NCBI RefSeq assembly: GCF_008124835.1
Contig: NZ_VNHW01000002.1
Span: 62,001 to 126,000, forward strand
From: Blastococcus xanthinilyticus
Lineage (GTDB): Bacteria; Actinomycetota; Actinomycetes; Mycobacteriales; Geodermatophilaceae
Direction: 5' to 3'
Length of the DNA: 64,000 bases
Position numbers and translations under genes: made by a program. The notes beneath the pieces are model-generated. The model worked only from the letters and a program-made list of their open reading frames with translations, did no database searches and was not told the origin of the DNA. This document shows positions 45,975 through 54,488 of the stretch, piece after piece; the first letter of the stretch is position 1, and each line of letters starts with the position of its first letter.

Positions 45975-46546
45975 GGAGGGCCGCGCTCGCCCTGCTGGCC
46001 GGGGCCCTGCTGACCGGGTGCTCGACCGGGTCCGACGCCGTCGACGTCAACAACGGCGGCGAGTTCCGCTACGTCGCGGGCACCCCGCGCGGCGAGGTCA
46101 TCCCCCCGGAGGAGCGTGCGTCGGCCCCGGAGTTCTCCGGGAACCTGCTGGACGGGGAGCCGTTCTCCTCGACCGCGCTCGACGGCGACGTCTCGGTGAT
46201 CAACTTCTGGGGCTCCTGGTGCCCGCCCTGCCGGGTGGAGACGCCGGAGTTCCAGGAGGTCTACGCCGACGTGCGGGACCAGGGCGTGCAGTTCCTCGGC
46301 ATCAACGTCAAGGAGACCGACGAGCAGTTCGCGCAGGCGTTCGTCGACAACTTCGGCATCGAGTTCCCCTCGCTGCACGACCCTCGTGGCGAGGTGGCCC
46401 TGGCGTTCCGCGACTACCCGGCCAACGCCATCCCGTCCACGATCATGCTGGACCGGCAGGGCCGGGTGGCGGCCGTCTACACCGCCGAGGTGTCCCAGGA
46501 GGACCTGCGCGCCACGCTGGACCTCCTGCTGGCCGAGGGGGCCTGA
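45971..46546 (+). CDS. resA: Thiol-disulfide oxidoreductase (ResA/TlpA family lipoprotein)
   Basis: A 191-residue lipoprotein with signal peptide and lipobox LTGC (Cys about residue 17). The thioredoxin-like domain carries FWGSWCPPCRVETPEF, with the CPPC redox pair. It should reduce the haem-binding Cys pair of apocytochrome c outside the membrane, being itself reduced by CcdA. The ATG overlaps the upstream stop, and ccdA starts 2 bases after its end. Confidence 0.92.
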   Translation: MRRAALALLAGALLTGCSTGSDAVDVNNGGEFRYVAGTPRGEVIPPEERASAPEFSGNLLDGEPFSSTALDGDVSVINFWGSWCPPCRVETPEFQEVYADVRDQGVQFLGINVKETDEQFAQAFVDNFGIEFPSLHDPRGEVALAFRDYPANAIPSTIMLDRQGRVAAVYTAEVSQEDLRATLDLLLAEGA

Positions 46547-46547
46547 C

Positions 46548-47381
46548 GTGGGGGAGACCTTCGCCGACCTGGTCACCGACGGGCCGCTGCTCGTGGCGGC
46601 TGCGGTGTCGGCGCTGGTCGGGCTGATCAGCTTCGCCTCGCCGTGCGTGCTGCCCCTGGTGCCCGGCTACCTGTCCTACGTCACCGGCCTCGTGGGCAGC
46701 GGGACGCGTACGCCGGCGCCCCCGCCGGCCCGCTCCGCGGACGGCGGCGGTGGCGCCACCACGGTCGCGCCGCCGGTCGTCGACGAACGTCCGCCGCGGG
46801 GGCGCATGGTCCTGGGCGCCGTCCTGTTCGTGCTGGGCTTCACGGCCGTCTTCGTGGCCTTCGGCGCACTGTTCGGCGGGCTGGGCCGGCTCCTGCTCGT
46901 GCACAACGACCTGATCACCCGGCTCATGGGCGTGGTGACGATCGTGATCGGCCTGGCGTTCCTGGGCCGGGTGCCGTTCCTGCAGCGCACGGCGCGGCTG
47001 TCGGCGCGGCCGGCGGTCGGGCTGGCCGGCGCGCCCCTGCTCGGCATGGTGTTCGCCCTGGGGTGGACACCGTGCATGGGGCCGACCCTCGGCGCCGTCC
47101 AGGGCCTGGCCTTCGTCGAGGCCACTGCCGGGCGGGGGGCGCTGCTGTCGGTCGCCTACTGCCTCGGCCTGGGGGTGCCGTTCGTCCTGGTCGCGCTGGG
47201 TGCCCGCTGGGCCGTGGGGGCGACGACCTTCCTGCGCCGGCACGCGCAGGCGGTCACCCGCTTCGGTGGTGCGGTGCTGGTCGTCGTCGGGCTGCTCCTG
47301 GTCACCGGCGCGTGGACCGAGATGATGGGCTGGCTGCGCTCGTGGCTGGCCGCCACCGGGTTCGGGGAGTCCGCGCTGTGA
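46548..47381 (+). CDS. ccdA: Cytochrome c biogenesis protein CcdA
   Basis: A 277-residue membrane protein with six predicted helices. It has the redox Cys in SPCVLPLVPGYLSYV and the second in GWTPCMGPTLGAVQG. These move electrons from cytoplasmic thioredoxin to ResA. A Pro/Gly/Ala-rich loop of about 35 residues (about 50-85) follows the first helix pair. The GTG start is 2 bases from the resA end, and the stop overlaps resB as GTGA. Confidence 0.94.
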   Translation: MGETFADLVTDGPLLVAAAVSALVGLISFASPCVLPLVPGYLSYVTGLVGSGTRTPAPPPARSADGGGGATTVAPPVVDERPPRGRMVLGAVLFVLGFTAVFVAFGALFGGLGRLLLVHNDLITRLMGVVTIVIGLAFLGRVPFLQRTARLSARPAVGLAGAPLLGMVFALGWTPCMGPTLGAVQGLAFVEATAGRGALLSVAYCLGLGVPFVLVALGARWAVGATTFLRRHAQAVTRFGGAVLVVVGLLLVTGAWTEMMGWLRSWLAATGFGESAL

Positions 47382-49003
47382 CGACCACGGCCCCGCGCCA
47401 GGCGGCCGCCGCCCCACCGCCCCCGCCCGCCGGCCCGTCGGCCGGCCGCCGCCTGCGCGCGCTGCTCCTGCGCCAGTGGCGGCGGCTCACCGCGATGCGC
47501 ACCGCGATCGTGCTGCTGTTCCTGCTGGCCCTGGCCGCCGTGCCCGGCTCGCTGCTGCCGCAGCGGTCGCTGTCGCAGAACAACGTGCGGCAGTACCTCG
47601 CCGACCACCCCGACCTGGGGCCGTGGCTGGACCGGCTGTACCTCTTCGACGTCTTCAGCTCCCCGTGGTTCGCCGCCGTCTACCTGCTGCTGTTCATCTC
47701 CCTGATCGGCTGCGTCGTGCCGCGGGCGCTGGAGCACGCCCGTGCGCTGCGCACCCCGCCGCCGCCCGCGCCGCGGAACCTGCTCCGGCTGCCCGACTCC
47801 ACCGAGCTGCGGGTGCCGGCGGCTCCGGCCGCCGCCCTCGACGTCGTCGAGGAGGAGCTGCGGGTGCGCCGGTACCGCGTCGAGCGCCGCGAGGGCGTGC
47901 GCGGGCCGGAGCTGTCCGCCGAGAAGGGCCACCTCAAGGAGACCGGGAACCTGGTCTTCCACCTCTCCCTGCTCGCCCTGCTGCTGGCCCTGGCCGGCGG
48001 CAAGCTCTGGGGCTACGAGGGGAGCATCCTGGTCACCGAGGGCCAGGGCTTCTGCAACTCGTTCCAGCAGTACGACACCTACTCGGCCGGGCCGCTGGTC
48101 GACAGCGGTGACCTCAGCCCGCTGTGCGTCGACCTCGAGCAGTTCACCGCCGAGTACGAGGAGAACCTGACCGCTGCCTCGTTCACCGCCGACATCCGCT
48201 ACGGGGAGCCGTCGGCCGAGGGCCGACCGACGACCATCGGGGTCAACGACCCGCTGCGGCTCGACGGCGACCGCGTCTACGTCACCGGCCACGGCTTCAC
48301 CCCGTGCTTCACCGTGGAGGTCCCGGGCGGGACGTCGTTCGAGGAGGTCTGCGCCCCCTTCCTGCCCAGCGACCAGCAGACGCTGGCCAGCGAGGGCGCG
48401 CTCAAGCTGCCCGACATCCCCGGCCGGGAGGAGCAGCTCGCCCTCCGCGGGTTCTTCGCACCGACCGGGTCGATGCAGGGCGGCCTGCTGACCTCGGTCG
48501 ATCCGCGACCGCTGGCCCCGCAGGTGGCCCTCCAGGCGTTCTCGGGCTACCTCGGCCTGGACTCCGGGCTGCCGCAGTCGGTGTACTCCCTGGACGCCAG
48601 CCAGATCGAGCGTGGCCGGCTCACCGAGGTGGGCTCGGCGAACCTCGCGGTGGGCGAGACGATGGACCTGCCCGACGGCACCCGCATCACCTTCAGCGGG
48701 GTCAAGGAGTTCGCCGCCATGCAGCTCTCGCACGACCCCGGTCAGGTGTGGGTGCTCGCCGCGGCGATCACCCTGCTCGCCGGCCTGCTGGGCATGCTCC
48801 TGCTCCGCCGCGAGCGGGTCTTCGCCCGGGCCGACCCCGGGGCCGGCGACGGCGGTACCGTGCTCTCGCTGGCCTCGCTCACGCGGGGCGGCGGCGAGAG
48901 CGGCTCGCGGTTCGCCCTCCTGACCGACGACCTGCGCACCGCGCTCGCCAGCGCGGCTCCCGCCCGCACCGCATCCGATCCGGAGGTCCCCCCGCGTGAC
49001 TGA
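47378..49003 (+). CDS. resB: Cytochrome c biogenesis protein ResB (Ccs1)
   Basis: A 541-residue system II synthase subunit. Three helices in the N-terminal 210 residues (including LTAMRTAIVLLFLLALAAVP), then a large extracytoplasmic domain (about 225-460), then a final helix near 470. The soluble part has Cys residues (GFCNSF, LCVDL) that may handle apocytochrome or haem. A Pro-rich N-terminal tail precedes the first helix. It overlaps ccdA and the following ccsB gene, and works with CcsB to attach haem to cytochrome c. Confidence 0.93.
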   Translation: MTTTAPRQAAAAPPPPPAGPSAGRRLRALLLRQWRRLTAMRTAIVLLFLLALAAVPGSLLPQRSLSQNNVRQYLADHPDLGPWLDRLYLFDVFSSPWFAAVYLLLFISLIGCVVPRALEHARALRTPPPPAPRNLLRLPDSTELRVPAAPAAALDVVEEELRVRRYRVERREGVRGPELSAEKGHLKETGNLVFHLSLLALLLALAGGKLWGYEGSILVTEGQGFCNSFQQYDTYSAGPLVDSGDLSPLCVDLEQFTAEYEENLTAASFTADIRYGEPSAEGRPTTIGVNDPLRLDGDRVYVTGHGFTPCFTVEVPGGTSFEEVCAPFLPSDQQTLASEGALKLPDIPGREEQLALRGFFAPTGSMQGGLLTSVDPRPLAPQVALQAFSGYLGLDSGLPQSVYSLDASQIERGRLTEVGSANLAVGETMDLPDGTRITFSGVKEFAAMQLSHDPGQVWVLAAAITLLAGLLGMLLLRRERVFARADPGAGDGGTVLSLASLTRGGGESGSRFALLTDDLRTALASAAPARTASDPEVPPRD

Positions 49004-49934
49004 CTCCGCCCTGGCCGAGCTGTCGGACACCCTGTTCTCCGTCAGCGTCGCGCTCTACTCGGTGGCGCTGCTCGCGTTCTGCGCACAGCTGGCGTTCGGC
49101 CGGCGCCGGGCCCGGGACCGCGAGCTCGTCGGTGCCGGCGGACCGGTCGTCGAGCCGCCGCTGGAGGCCGCGCCCTCCGGCGGCAACCGCTGGGGCCTCC
49201 TCGGCATGGGGCTGACGGTCCTCGGCGTGCTCGCCCACGCCGGAGTGCTCGTCGCCCGCGGGATGGCCACCGGCCGGCTGCCGTGGGGCAACATGTACGA
49301 GTTCGCGACCGCGGTCGTGCTGGTCGCCGTCGTCGCCTACGTCGTGCTGGCGGTGCGCGCACCCGGGCTGCGCCACATCGGGGTGTTCGTCCTCGGGCCG
49401 GTCATCCTCGCCATGGTCGGCATCGGCCTGTTCCTGTACGCCGAGGCCGGCCCCCTGGTCGCCGCGCTGCGCTCGAGCTGGCTCGCGGTGCACGTCACCA
49501 GTGCCATCCTGGGGTCGGGGATCTTCCTGGTCAGCGGGATCGCCAGCGCGCTGTACCTGGCCCGGACCCGCCGGAGCGCCTCGGCGCCGGGAGCCGACAC
49601 CGGGATCCTCTCCCGGCTGCCCTCCGGCGAGAGCCTGGACCGGCTGGCCCACCGCACCGCGGTGTTCGGCTTCCCGATCTACACCTTCGCCATGATCGCG
49701 GGGGCGATCTGGGCGGAGAGCGCGTGGGGCCGCTTCTGGGGCTGGGACCCCAAGGAGACCTGGATGTTCATCTCCTGGGTCGTCTACGCCGGCTACCTGC
49801 ACGCCCGGACGACGGCCGGCTGGCGCGGCCGCCCGGCCGCGTGGGTCAACGTGGTCGGCTTCGCGGTGGTCCTGTTCAACCTGCTCTACGTCAACATGGT
49901 GTCCACCGGCCTGCACAGCTACGGCGGGGTCTGA
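48996..49934 (+). CDS. ccsB: Cytochrome c biogenesis protein CcsB/CcsA
   Basis: A 312-residue membrane protein with about eight helices and the WWD-type haem-handling motif GRFWGWDPKETWMFISW. It conveys haem and, with ResB, forms the haem lyase of system II. The conserved His residues lie near LAHRTAVFG and the C-terminal GLHSYGGV. It is the last gene of the rex-hem-ccs run and overlaps resB by 8 bp. No strong terminator is seen directly after it. Confidence 0.94.
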   Translation: MTDSALAELSDTLFSVSVALYSVALLAFCAQLAFGRRRARDRELVGAGGPVVEPPLEAAPSGGNRWGLLGMGLTVLGVLAHAGVLVARGMATGRLPWGNMYEFATAVVLVAVVAYVVLAVRAPGLRHIGVFVLGPVILAMVGIGLFLYAEAGPLVAALRSSWLAVHVTSAILGSGIFLVSGIASALYLARTRRSASAPGADTGILSRLPSGESLDRLAHRTAVFGFPIYTFAMIAGAIWAESAWGRFWGWDPKETWMFISWVVYAGYLHARTTAGWRGRPAAWVNVVGFAVVLFNLLYVNMVSTGLHSYGGV

Positions 49935-50062
49935 GCCGTCCGACGGCGCCGCCGCCGGGGATCCCCCGTCCGGGCCAGGTGCGCTGACGGATGTCGGAGG
50001 GGCGTGCTTCCATGCCCCCATGGAGCTGACGATCAGGGCGTGCGCCCGCCGGGAGGCGCGGC

Positions 50063-50353
50063 GTGGGTAGGCACACGGCGGTCGACGGAGCCGCGTCGCA
50101 CCCCCTCGTCGCGGAGGCGCTCGCCGCTCGCACGGCGGAGGCCGCCGGCACCCACCGCGAGAGCCCGCGGGCAGCGGGGGAGAAGGGCGACCTCGGCTGG
50201 CCGGGCGAGCCCGACCGGGAGGGCGGCGGCCTGGGCTGGCCGGGCGGGGAGCAGGACCGCCGGCCGGGCGGGGAGCAGGACACCGCCGATGACGAGCCGG
50301 CGCAGCCACGACGGGGCTGGCGCCGGCTGTTCGGGTCGGCGCCCGCCGCCTGA
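50063..50353 (+). CDS. Hypothetical protein, Gly-rich
   Basis: A 96-residue hydrophilic protein with two GWPG repeats (LGWPGEPD, LGWPGGEQ) in a Gly/Asp/Glu-rich middle and a basic end RRGWRRLFGSAPAA. No family is recognised. GGAGG lies 6 bases before the GTG, which argues for a real gene. It is followed by a hairpin and a convergent small membrane protein. Confidence 0.55.
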   Translation: MGRHTAVDGAASHPLVAEALAARTAEAAGTHRESPRAAGEKGDLGWPGEPDREGGGLGWPGGEQDRRPGGEQDTADDEPAQPRRGWRRLFGSAPAA

Positions 50354-50370
50354 TCGGGAGCGCCCGTCCA

Positions 50371-50389
50371 CCGCCCCTGGGCGGGGCGG
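50371..50389. terminator. Hairpin between convergent small genes
   Basis: CCGCCCC (50371-50377) pairs with GGGGCGG (50383-50389) around a 5-nt loop, 18 bp after the stop of the Gly-rich gene and 20 bp from the stop of the convergent gene. Confidence 0.6.
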
Positions 50390-50408
50390 CGGCGGGCTTC
50401 CCGCGCCG

Positions 50409-50621
50409 CTACGCGGGCGAGCCGTCGTCCCGGCGCGCCCGGCGCTCGAGCTCCCGCAGGAACTCCGGATCGTCGTCGGGCGCCACGAACTGCACCGGGC
50501 CGCGCGGCCGCTGCGGGCGCGGCGCACGCTGCGCCCGCCCGTCCGGCCCCGAGTTCGCCGCGGCGCGCACCACCAGGGCCACGACCACGACCGCCATCAC
50601 GAGCACCACCAGGAACACCAT
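50409..50621 (-). CDS. Small single-helix membrane protein
   Basis: A 70-residue protein with one N-terminal helix (residues 2-20, Val-rich) and a charged cytoplasmic tail ending in LRELERRARRDDGSPA. The function is unknown. A GAGGGGG site precedes the ATG. Similar small membrane proteins occur near ccsB and men genes in actinobacteria. Confidence 0.65.
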   Translation of the reverse strand: MVFLVVLVMAVVVVALVVRAAANSGPDGRAQRAPRPQRPRGPVQFVAPDDDPEFLRELERRARRDDGSPA

Positions 50622-50729
50622 GGTCCCACCCCCTCGTCACCGACCAGCGTACGTCCGCAGCGATACTCGGTGCCGACGATCGGATCTCCCCGGCGTCCCG
50701 GGGCAGGACGGAGAACGACCATCGACGCC

Positions 50730-51158
50730 GTGGACCGGCAGCTGATCGACCTGCTGCGCGCCAACGGGCGGGCCAGCTACGCCGAACTCGCCCGGCAGGT
50801 CGGCCTGTCGTCCCCCGCCGTGCACGAGCGGGTGGGCAAGCTGGAGGCGGCCGGGGTCATCACCGGCTACCGCGCCGTCGTCGACCCCGCGGCGGTGGGG
50901 CTGCTGGTCACCGCGCTGGTGAGCGTCATCGAGAGCGACGCGGTCGACGACCCCGGCGTGCAGGAGGAGCTGCGGGCGCTGCCCGCGGTGGAGGACTGCT
51001 GGCGGGTGGCCGGGAGCGAGGGGTACGTGCTCAAGGTGCGCGTGACCGACATCCCGGCACTCGAACGCACCATCGACGCGTTGAACCGGATCAGAGGGGT
51101 CGCACGGACGAGGACGACGGTCGTTCTCTCGACCAAGTGGGAGGGCCGTCATGGCTGA
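50730..51158 (+). CDS. Lrp/AsnC family transcriptional regulator
   Basis: A regulator of about 142 residues. The N-terminal helix-turn-helix is LLRANGRASYAELARQVGLS plus AVHERVGKLEAAGVITGYRA, followed by an RAM/AsnC ligand domain (VEDCWRVAGSEGYVLKVRV). The start is uncertain: GTG at 50730 gives the compact family start, but it has no well-placed ribosome-binding site; GTG at 50670 would add 20 residues. It overlaps the DUF4229 gene by 8 bp. The effector is unknown. Confidence 0.8.
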   Translation: MDRQLIDLLRANGRASYAELARQVGLSSPAVHERVGKLEAAGVITGYRAVVDPAAVGLLVTALVSVIESDAVDDPGVQEELRALPAVEDCWRVAGSEGYVLKVRVTDIPALERTIDALNRIRGVARTRTTVVLSTKWEGRHG

Positions 51159-51474
51159 TCAGGACCAGACCGCCGGCGGAACGCCAGTGGGCCCGGCGGG
51201 TGGCGCGGCGACGCCGCCGAAGATCCTGCCCTGGCTGGTGCTGTACACCGTCGGCCGGTTCGCGATCGCGGCCGCGCTGGTGCTCATCCTGTGGTGGGCC
51301 GGGCTGGACAGTGTCACCGGCCTGCTGCTCGGTCTGCTGCTGTCGATGCCGGCGTCCTACCTGCTGCTGCGGCCCTCGCGCGACCGGCTCACCGAGGCGC
51401 TCGCGGCCCGCAGCGTCGCCCGCCGCGCGGCCAAGGAGGACCTGCGCAACCGGCTCAGCGGCGAGACGGCCTAG
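51151..51474 (+). CDS. DUF4229 domain membrane protein
   Basis: A 107-residue protein with two helices (about residues 28-50 and 55-73) followed by a charged cytoplasmic tail RPSRDRLTEALAARS. The pattern fits DUF4229, which is often encoded next to menA in actinobacteria. The function is unknown. It is convergent with menA, with only 10 bp between the stops. Confidence 0.78.
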   Translation: MADQDQTAGGTPVGPAGGAATPPKILPWLVLYTVGRFAIAAALVLILWWAGLDSVTGLLLGLLLSMPASYLLLRPSRDRLTEALAARSVARRAAKEDLRNRLSGETA

Positions 51475-51484
51475 CCGCCCTCCC

Positions 51485-52354
51485 TCAGCTCAGCGCCAGC
51501 CCGGCGGCGAGCAGCACGCCGGTGACCAGGGTGAGCAGCCCGGTGCCGGCCAGCGCCCCGATCAGCGCCGGACCGCGGCCACCGGAGAGCACGGTGCGCA
51601 CCGGCCCGAGGGCCAGCGGCGCGGCGGCCAGCCCCAGCAGGGCCCACGGCCGGGCGAGCCCGACCGCGGCGATCACCACGAACGGCACGACGAGGAGCGC
51701 CGCGAAGGCCACCCGGGTGGCGCGGTCGCCCAGCAGCACCGCGAGCGTCCGCTTGCCCACCCGGCCGTCGCCCTCGATGTCGCGCAGGTTGTTCACGACC
51801 AGGATCGCCACGATCAGCAGGCCGATCGGCACCGAGACCGCGAAGGCCAGCCCCGGCAGCGTGCCGGTCTGCGCGTACGTCGTCCCGACGACGGCGACCA
51901 GGCCGAAGAAGACGAAGACGAACACCTCGCCCAGCGCCCGGTAGCCGTAGGGCAGTGGCCCGCCGGTGTAGGTCCAGGCCGCGGCGATGCAGACCGCCCC
52001 GACGGCGACCAGCCACCAGCTGGACAGGGCCGCCAGCGCCAGCCCGGCCACTCCCGCGACCGCGAACGACGCCAGGGCGGCGACGAGCACCTGCCGCGGG
52101 GTGGCGGCGCCGGAGCCGACCAGCCGCATCGGCCCGACCCGGTCGGCGTCGGTGCCGCGGCGGCCGTCGGAGTAGTCGTTGGCGTAGTTCACCGCCACCT
52201 GCAGCGCCAGGGCGACGAGCAGGGCCAGCAGCGCCGGCACGAGCCGGAAGCCGTCGAGCGCGGCGGCGGCGCCGGTGCCGACGAGCACCGGCGCGAGCGC
52301 CGCCGGCAGGGTGCGCGGGCGGGCGCCGGCCAGCCACTGCGCGGGGGTGGCCAT
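51485..52354 (-). CDS. menA: 1,4-dihydroxy-2-naphthoate polyprenyltransferase
   Basis: A 289-residue membrane enzyme that joins a polyprenyl chain to dihydroxynaphthoate to make demethylmenaquinone. The first Asp-rich motif is NYANDYSDGRRGTDADR, and the second is NNLRDIEGDGRVGKRT. Around eight to nine helices are visible. The ATG at 52354 is 2 bases after the stop of menE, so they form an operon. The product is the direct substrate of MenG encoded at 58114. Confidence 0.95.
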   Translation of the reverse strand: MATPAQWLAGARPRTLPAALAPVLVGTGAAAALDGFRLVPALLALLVALALQVAVNYANDYSDGRRGTDADRVGPMRLVGSGAATPRQVLVAALASFAVAGVAGLALAALSSWWLVAVGAVCIAAAWTYTGGPLPYGYRALGEVFVFVFFGLVAVVGTTYAQTGTLPGLAFAVSVPIGLLIVAILVVNNLRDIEGDGRVGKRTLAVLLGDRATRVAFAALLVVPFVVIAAVGLARPWALLGLAAAPLALGPVRTVLSGGRGPALIGALAGTGLLTLVTGVLLAAGLALS

Positions 52355-52356
52355 GG

Positions 52357-53481
52357 TCAGTGCGCTCCCTGGAGGATCGAGGCGGCGACCGCGCGGCGGT
52401 CGGGCTTGCCGGTGTGCAGCGTCGGGACGCCGGGGACCGTGTGCAGTTCCCGGGGGGCGGCGGGGGCGCCCAGCCGGGCGGTGACCCAGGGGCGCAGGGT
52501 GCCGAGGTCCGGCGTCGCGCCGGCGGCCGGGACGACGGCGGCGACGACCCGCTGCCCCCACTCCGGGTCCGGGCGGCCGAACACCACCGCGTCGGCCACG
52601 TCGGGGTGCTCGCGCAGCGCCGCCTCGACGGCGGCGGGCGCGACGTTCACCCCGCCGCTGATCACCACGTCGTCGAGCCGGCCGTGCACGGTGAGCCGGC
52701 CGGCGTCGAGGGTGCCGGCGTCGCGGGTGCGGAACCACCCGCCGGCGAACGCGGCCGCGGTGGCGGCGAGGTCGCCGCGGTAGCCCAGGGCCAGCGTGGG
52801 CCCCGAGAGCTCGATGCCCCCGTCCGTGACCCGTACCCCGACGCCGTCCAGCGGGATCCCGTCGTAGACGCAGCCGCCGGCGGTCTCGGTCATGCCGTAC
52901 GTCGTCACGACGGCGATCCCCGCGGCGCGGGCACGGGCCAGCAGCGCCGGGTCGGTCGCCGCCCCGCCCACCAGGACCGCGTCGAAGGCGGCCAGCGCGG
53001 CCGGCTCCGCGTCGAGGAAGCGGCGCAGCTGGGTCGGGACCAGCGCGGTGTACCGGCGGTCGCCGGCCGGCATGCGGGCGAGCGCGTCGGCCAGCGTGCC
53101 GTCGGCCGCCAGCCGGGTCACCGGCCGGCCGGCGACCGCGCTGCGGCAGAGCACCTGGAGGCCGGCGATCGCCGACACCGGGAGCGCGAGCAGCCAGCTG
53201 CCGGGCCCGCCGAGCCGGGCGGAGGTCGCGGTCGCCGACGCGCGCAGCGCCGCGGCGGGCAGCAGCACGGCCCGGCCGCCCCCGGTGGACCCGGAGGTGA
53301 CGACGACGAGGTCGGCGCCGGCCTCCAGCGGCTCGTCGGGACGCAGGACGGCGCGGGCGGCGTCGACCACCGCGGCGGGGCCGGCCGGGAGGACGGCGAG
53401 CGGGCGGGCGCCGTCGAGCGCGGCCCGGACGTCGTCGCCGGACAGCTCGGCCGCGGGCACGAGGGTCAGCTGCCGAGCCAC
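52357..53481 (-). CDS. menE: o-Succinylbenzoate-CoA ligase
   Basis: A 374-residue ANL ligase that converts o-succinylbenzoate to its CoA ester in menaquinone synthesis. The P-loop is VVTSGSTGGGRAVLL; TTYGMTETAGG and the C-terminal Lys in LHTGKPDRRAV follow. It is shorter than typical acyl-CoA synthetases, as actinobacterial MenE proteins are. The GTG at 53481 has TAGGCT 8 nt upstream and no ribosome-binding site. It is divergent from menC with 41 bp between start codons. Confidence 0.93.
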   Translation of the reverse strand: MARQLTLVPAAELSGDDVRAALDGARPLAVLPAGPAAVVDAARAVLRPDEPLEAGADLVVVTSGSTGGGRAVLLPAAALRASATATSARLGGPGSWLLALPVSAIAGLQVLCRSAVAGRPVTRLAADGTLADALARMPAGDRRYTALVPTQLRRFLDAEPAALAAFDAVLVGGAATDPALLARARAAGIAVVTTYGMTETAGGCVYDGIPLDGVGVRVTDGGIELSGPTLALGYRGDLAATAAAFAGGWFRTRDAGTLDAGRLTVHGRLDDVVISGGVNVAPAAVEAALREHPDVADAVVFGRPDPEWGQRVVAAVVPAAGATPDLGTLRPWVTARLGAPAAPRELHTVPGVPTLHTGKPDRRAVAASILQGAH

Positions 53482-53489
53482 GAGGAACG

Positions 53490-53515
53490 AGCCTACGACC
53501 CGGCCGAATTAGGCT
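53490..53515. promoter_or_regulatory. Overlapping divergent -10 elements (menE / menC)
   Basis: TAGGCT occurs on both strands: minus at 53490-53495 (8 nt from the menE GTG) and plus at 53510-53515 (7 nt from the menC ATG). Each -35 position would fall on the opposite -10, so only one polymerase can occupy the region at a time. Confidence 0.62.
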
Positions 53516-53522
53516 GACCACC

Positions 53523-54488
53523 ATGACCGCCCTCCCCGCTGCCGCCCTGCCGGCGGGGATCACCGAGCTCGCGGTCTACGAGGTGCCGCTGCGCACCCGC
53601 TTCCGGGGCATCGACGTCCGCGACGGGGTGCTGCTGCGCGGCCCGGCCGGGTGGGGCGAGTTCTCCCCGTTCTGGGACTACGACGCCGCCGAGAGCCGCC
53701 GCTGGTGGGCCTCGGCCGTGGAGTCCGCCGTCGAGGGCTGGCCGGCGCCGGTGCGCGGCTCGGTGCCGGTGAACGTGACGGTGCCCGCCGTCGGCCCCGA
53801 GCGGGCGCACGCGCTCGTCGCGGCGTCGGGCTGCCGGACGGCGAAGGTGAAGGTGGCCGAGCCCGGGCAGCCGGCCGGGGACGACATGGCGCGGGTGGAG
53901 GCGGTCCGCGACGCGCTCGGCCCCGCCGGCGCCATCCGCGTGGACGCCAACGCCGCCTGGGACGTCGACACCGCCGTCGCCCACCTCCGGGAGCTGGACC
54001 GGTTCGGGCTCGAGTACGCCGAGCAGCCGTGCGCCGGGCTGGACGAGCTGGCCGCGCTGCGCCGCCGGGTGGACGTGCGGATCGCCGCGGACGAGGTCGT
54101 GCGCCGCGCCGACGACCCGCTGCGGGTGGACCTGCGCGAGGCCTGCGACGTCGTCGTCCTCAAGGTGCAGCCGCTGGGCGGGGTGCGCGCGGCGCTGCGG
54201 GTCGCCGAGGCGCACGGGCTGCCGTGCGTGGTCTCCTCGGCGCTGGAGTCCTCGGTCGGCATCGCGGCCGGTGTGGCGCTGGCCGCGGCGCTGCCCGAGC
54301 TGCCCTTCGCCTGCGGGCTGGCCACCGTGGCGCTGTTCACCGCGGATGTGAGCAGCGCACCGCTGCTGCCGGTCGACGGCGCGCTCCCGGTCGGCCCGCG
54401 GGAGCCCGACCGGCTGGCCGAGGTCGCCGCCGGCGAGGGGACGTCGGCCCGCTGGCGGGCCCGCGTGGACCAGGTGCGCGCCGGATGA
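53523..54488 (+). CDS. menC: o-Succinylbenzoate synthase
   Basis: A 321-residue enolase-superfamily enzyme that dehydrates SHCHC to o-succinylbenzoate. The general base lies in TAKVKVAEPG (KxK). Metal ligands are in IRVDANAAW, LEYAEQPC and IAADEVVR, and the second Lys is in VVVLKVQPLGG. The ATG is leaderless-like, with TAGGCT 7 nt upstream. The stop overlaps menD as ATGA. Confidence 0.95.
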   Translation: MTALPAAALPAGITELAVYEVPLRTRFRGIDVRDGVLLRGPAGWGEFSPFWDYDAAESRRWWASAVESAVEGWPAPVRGSVPVNVTVPAVGPERAHALVAASGCRTAKVKVAEPGQPAGDDMARVEAVRDALGPAGAIRVDANAAWDVDTAVAHLRELDRFGLEYAEQPCAGLDELAALRRRVDVRIAADEVVRRADDPLRVDLREACDVVVLKVQPLGGVRAALRVAEAHGLPCVVSSALESSVGIAAGVALAAALPELPFACGLATVALFTADVSSAPLLPVDGALPVGPREPDRLAEVAAGEGTSARWRARVDQVRAG

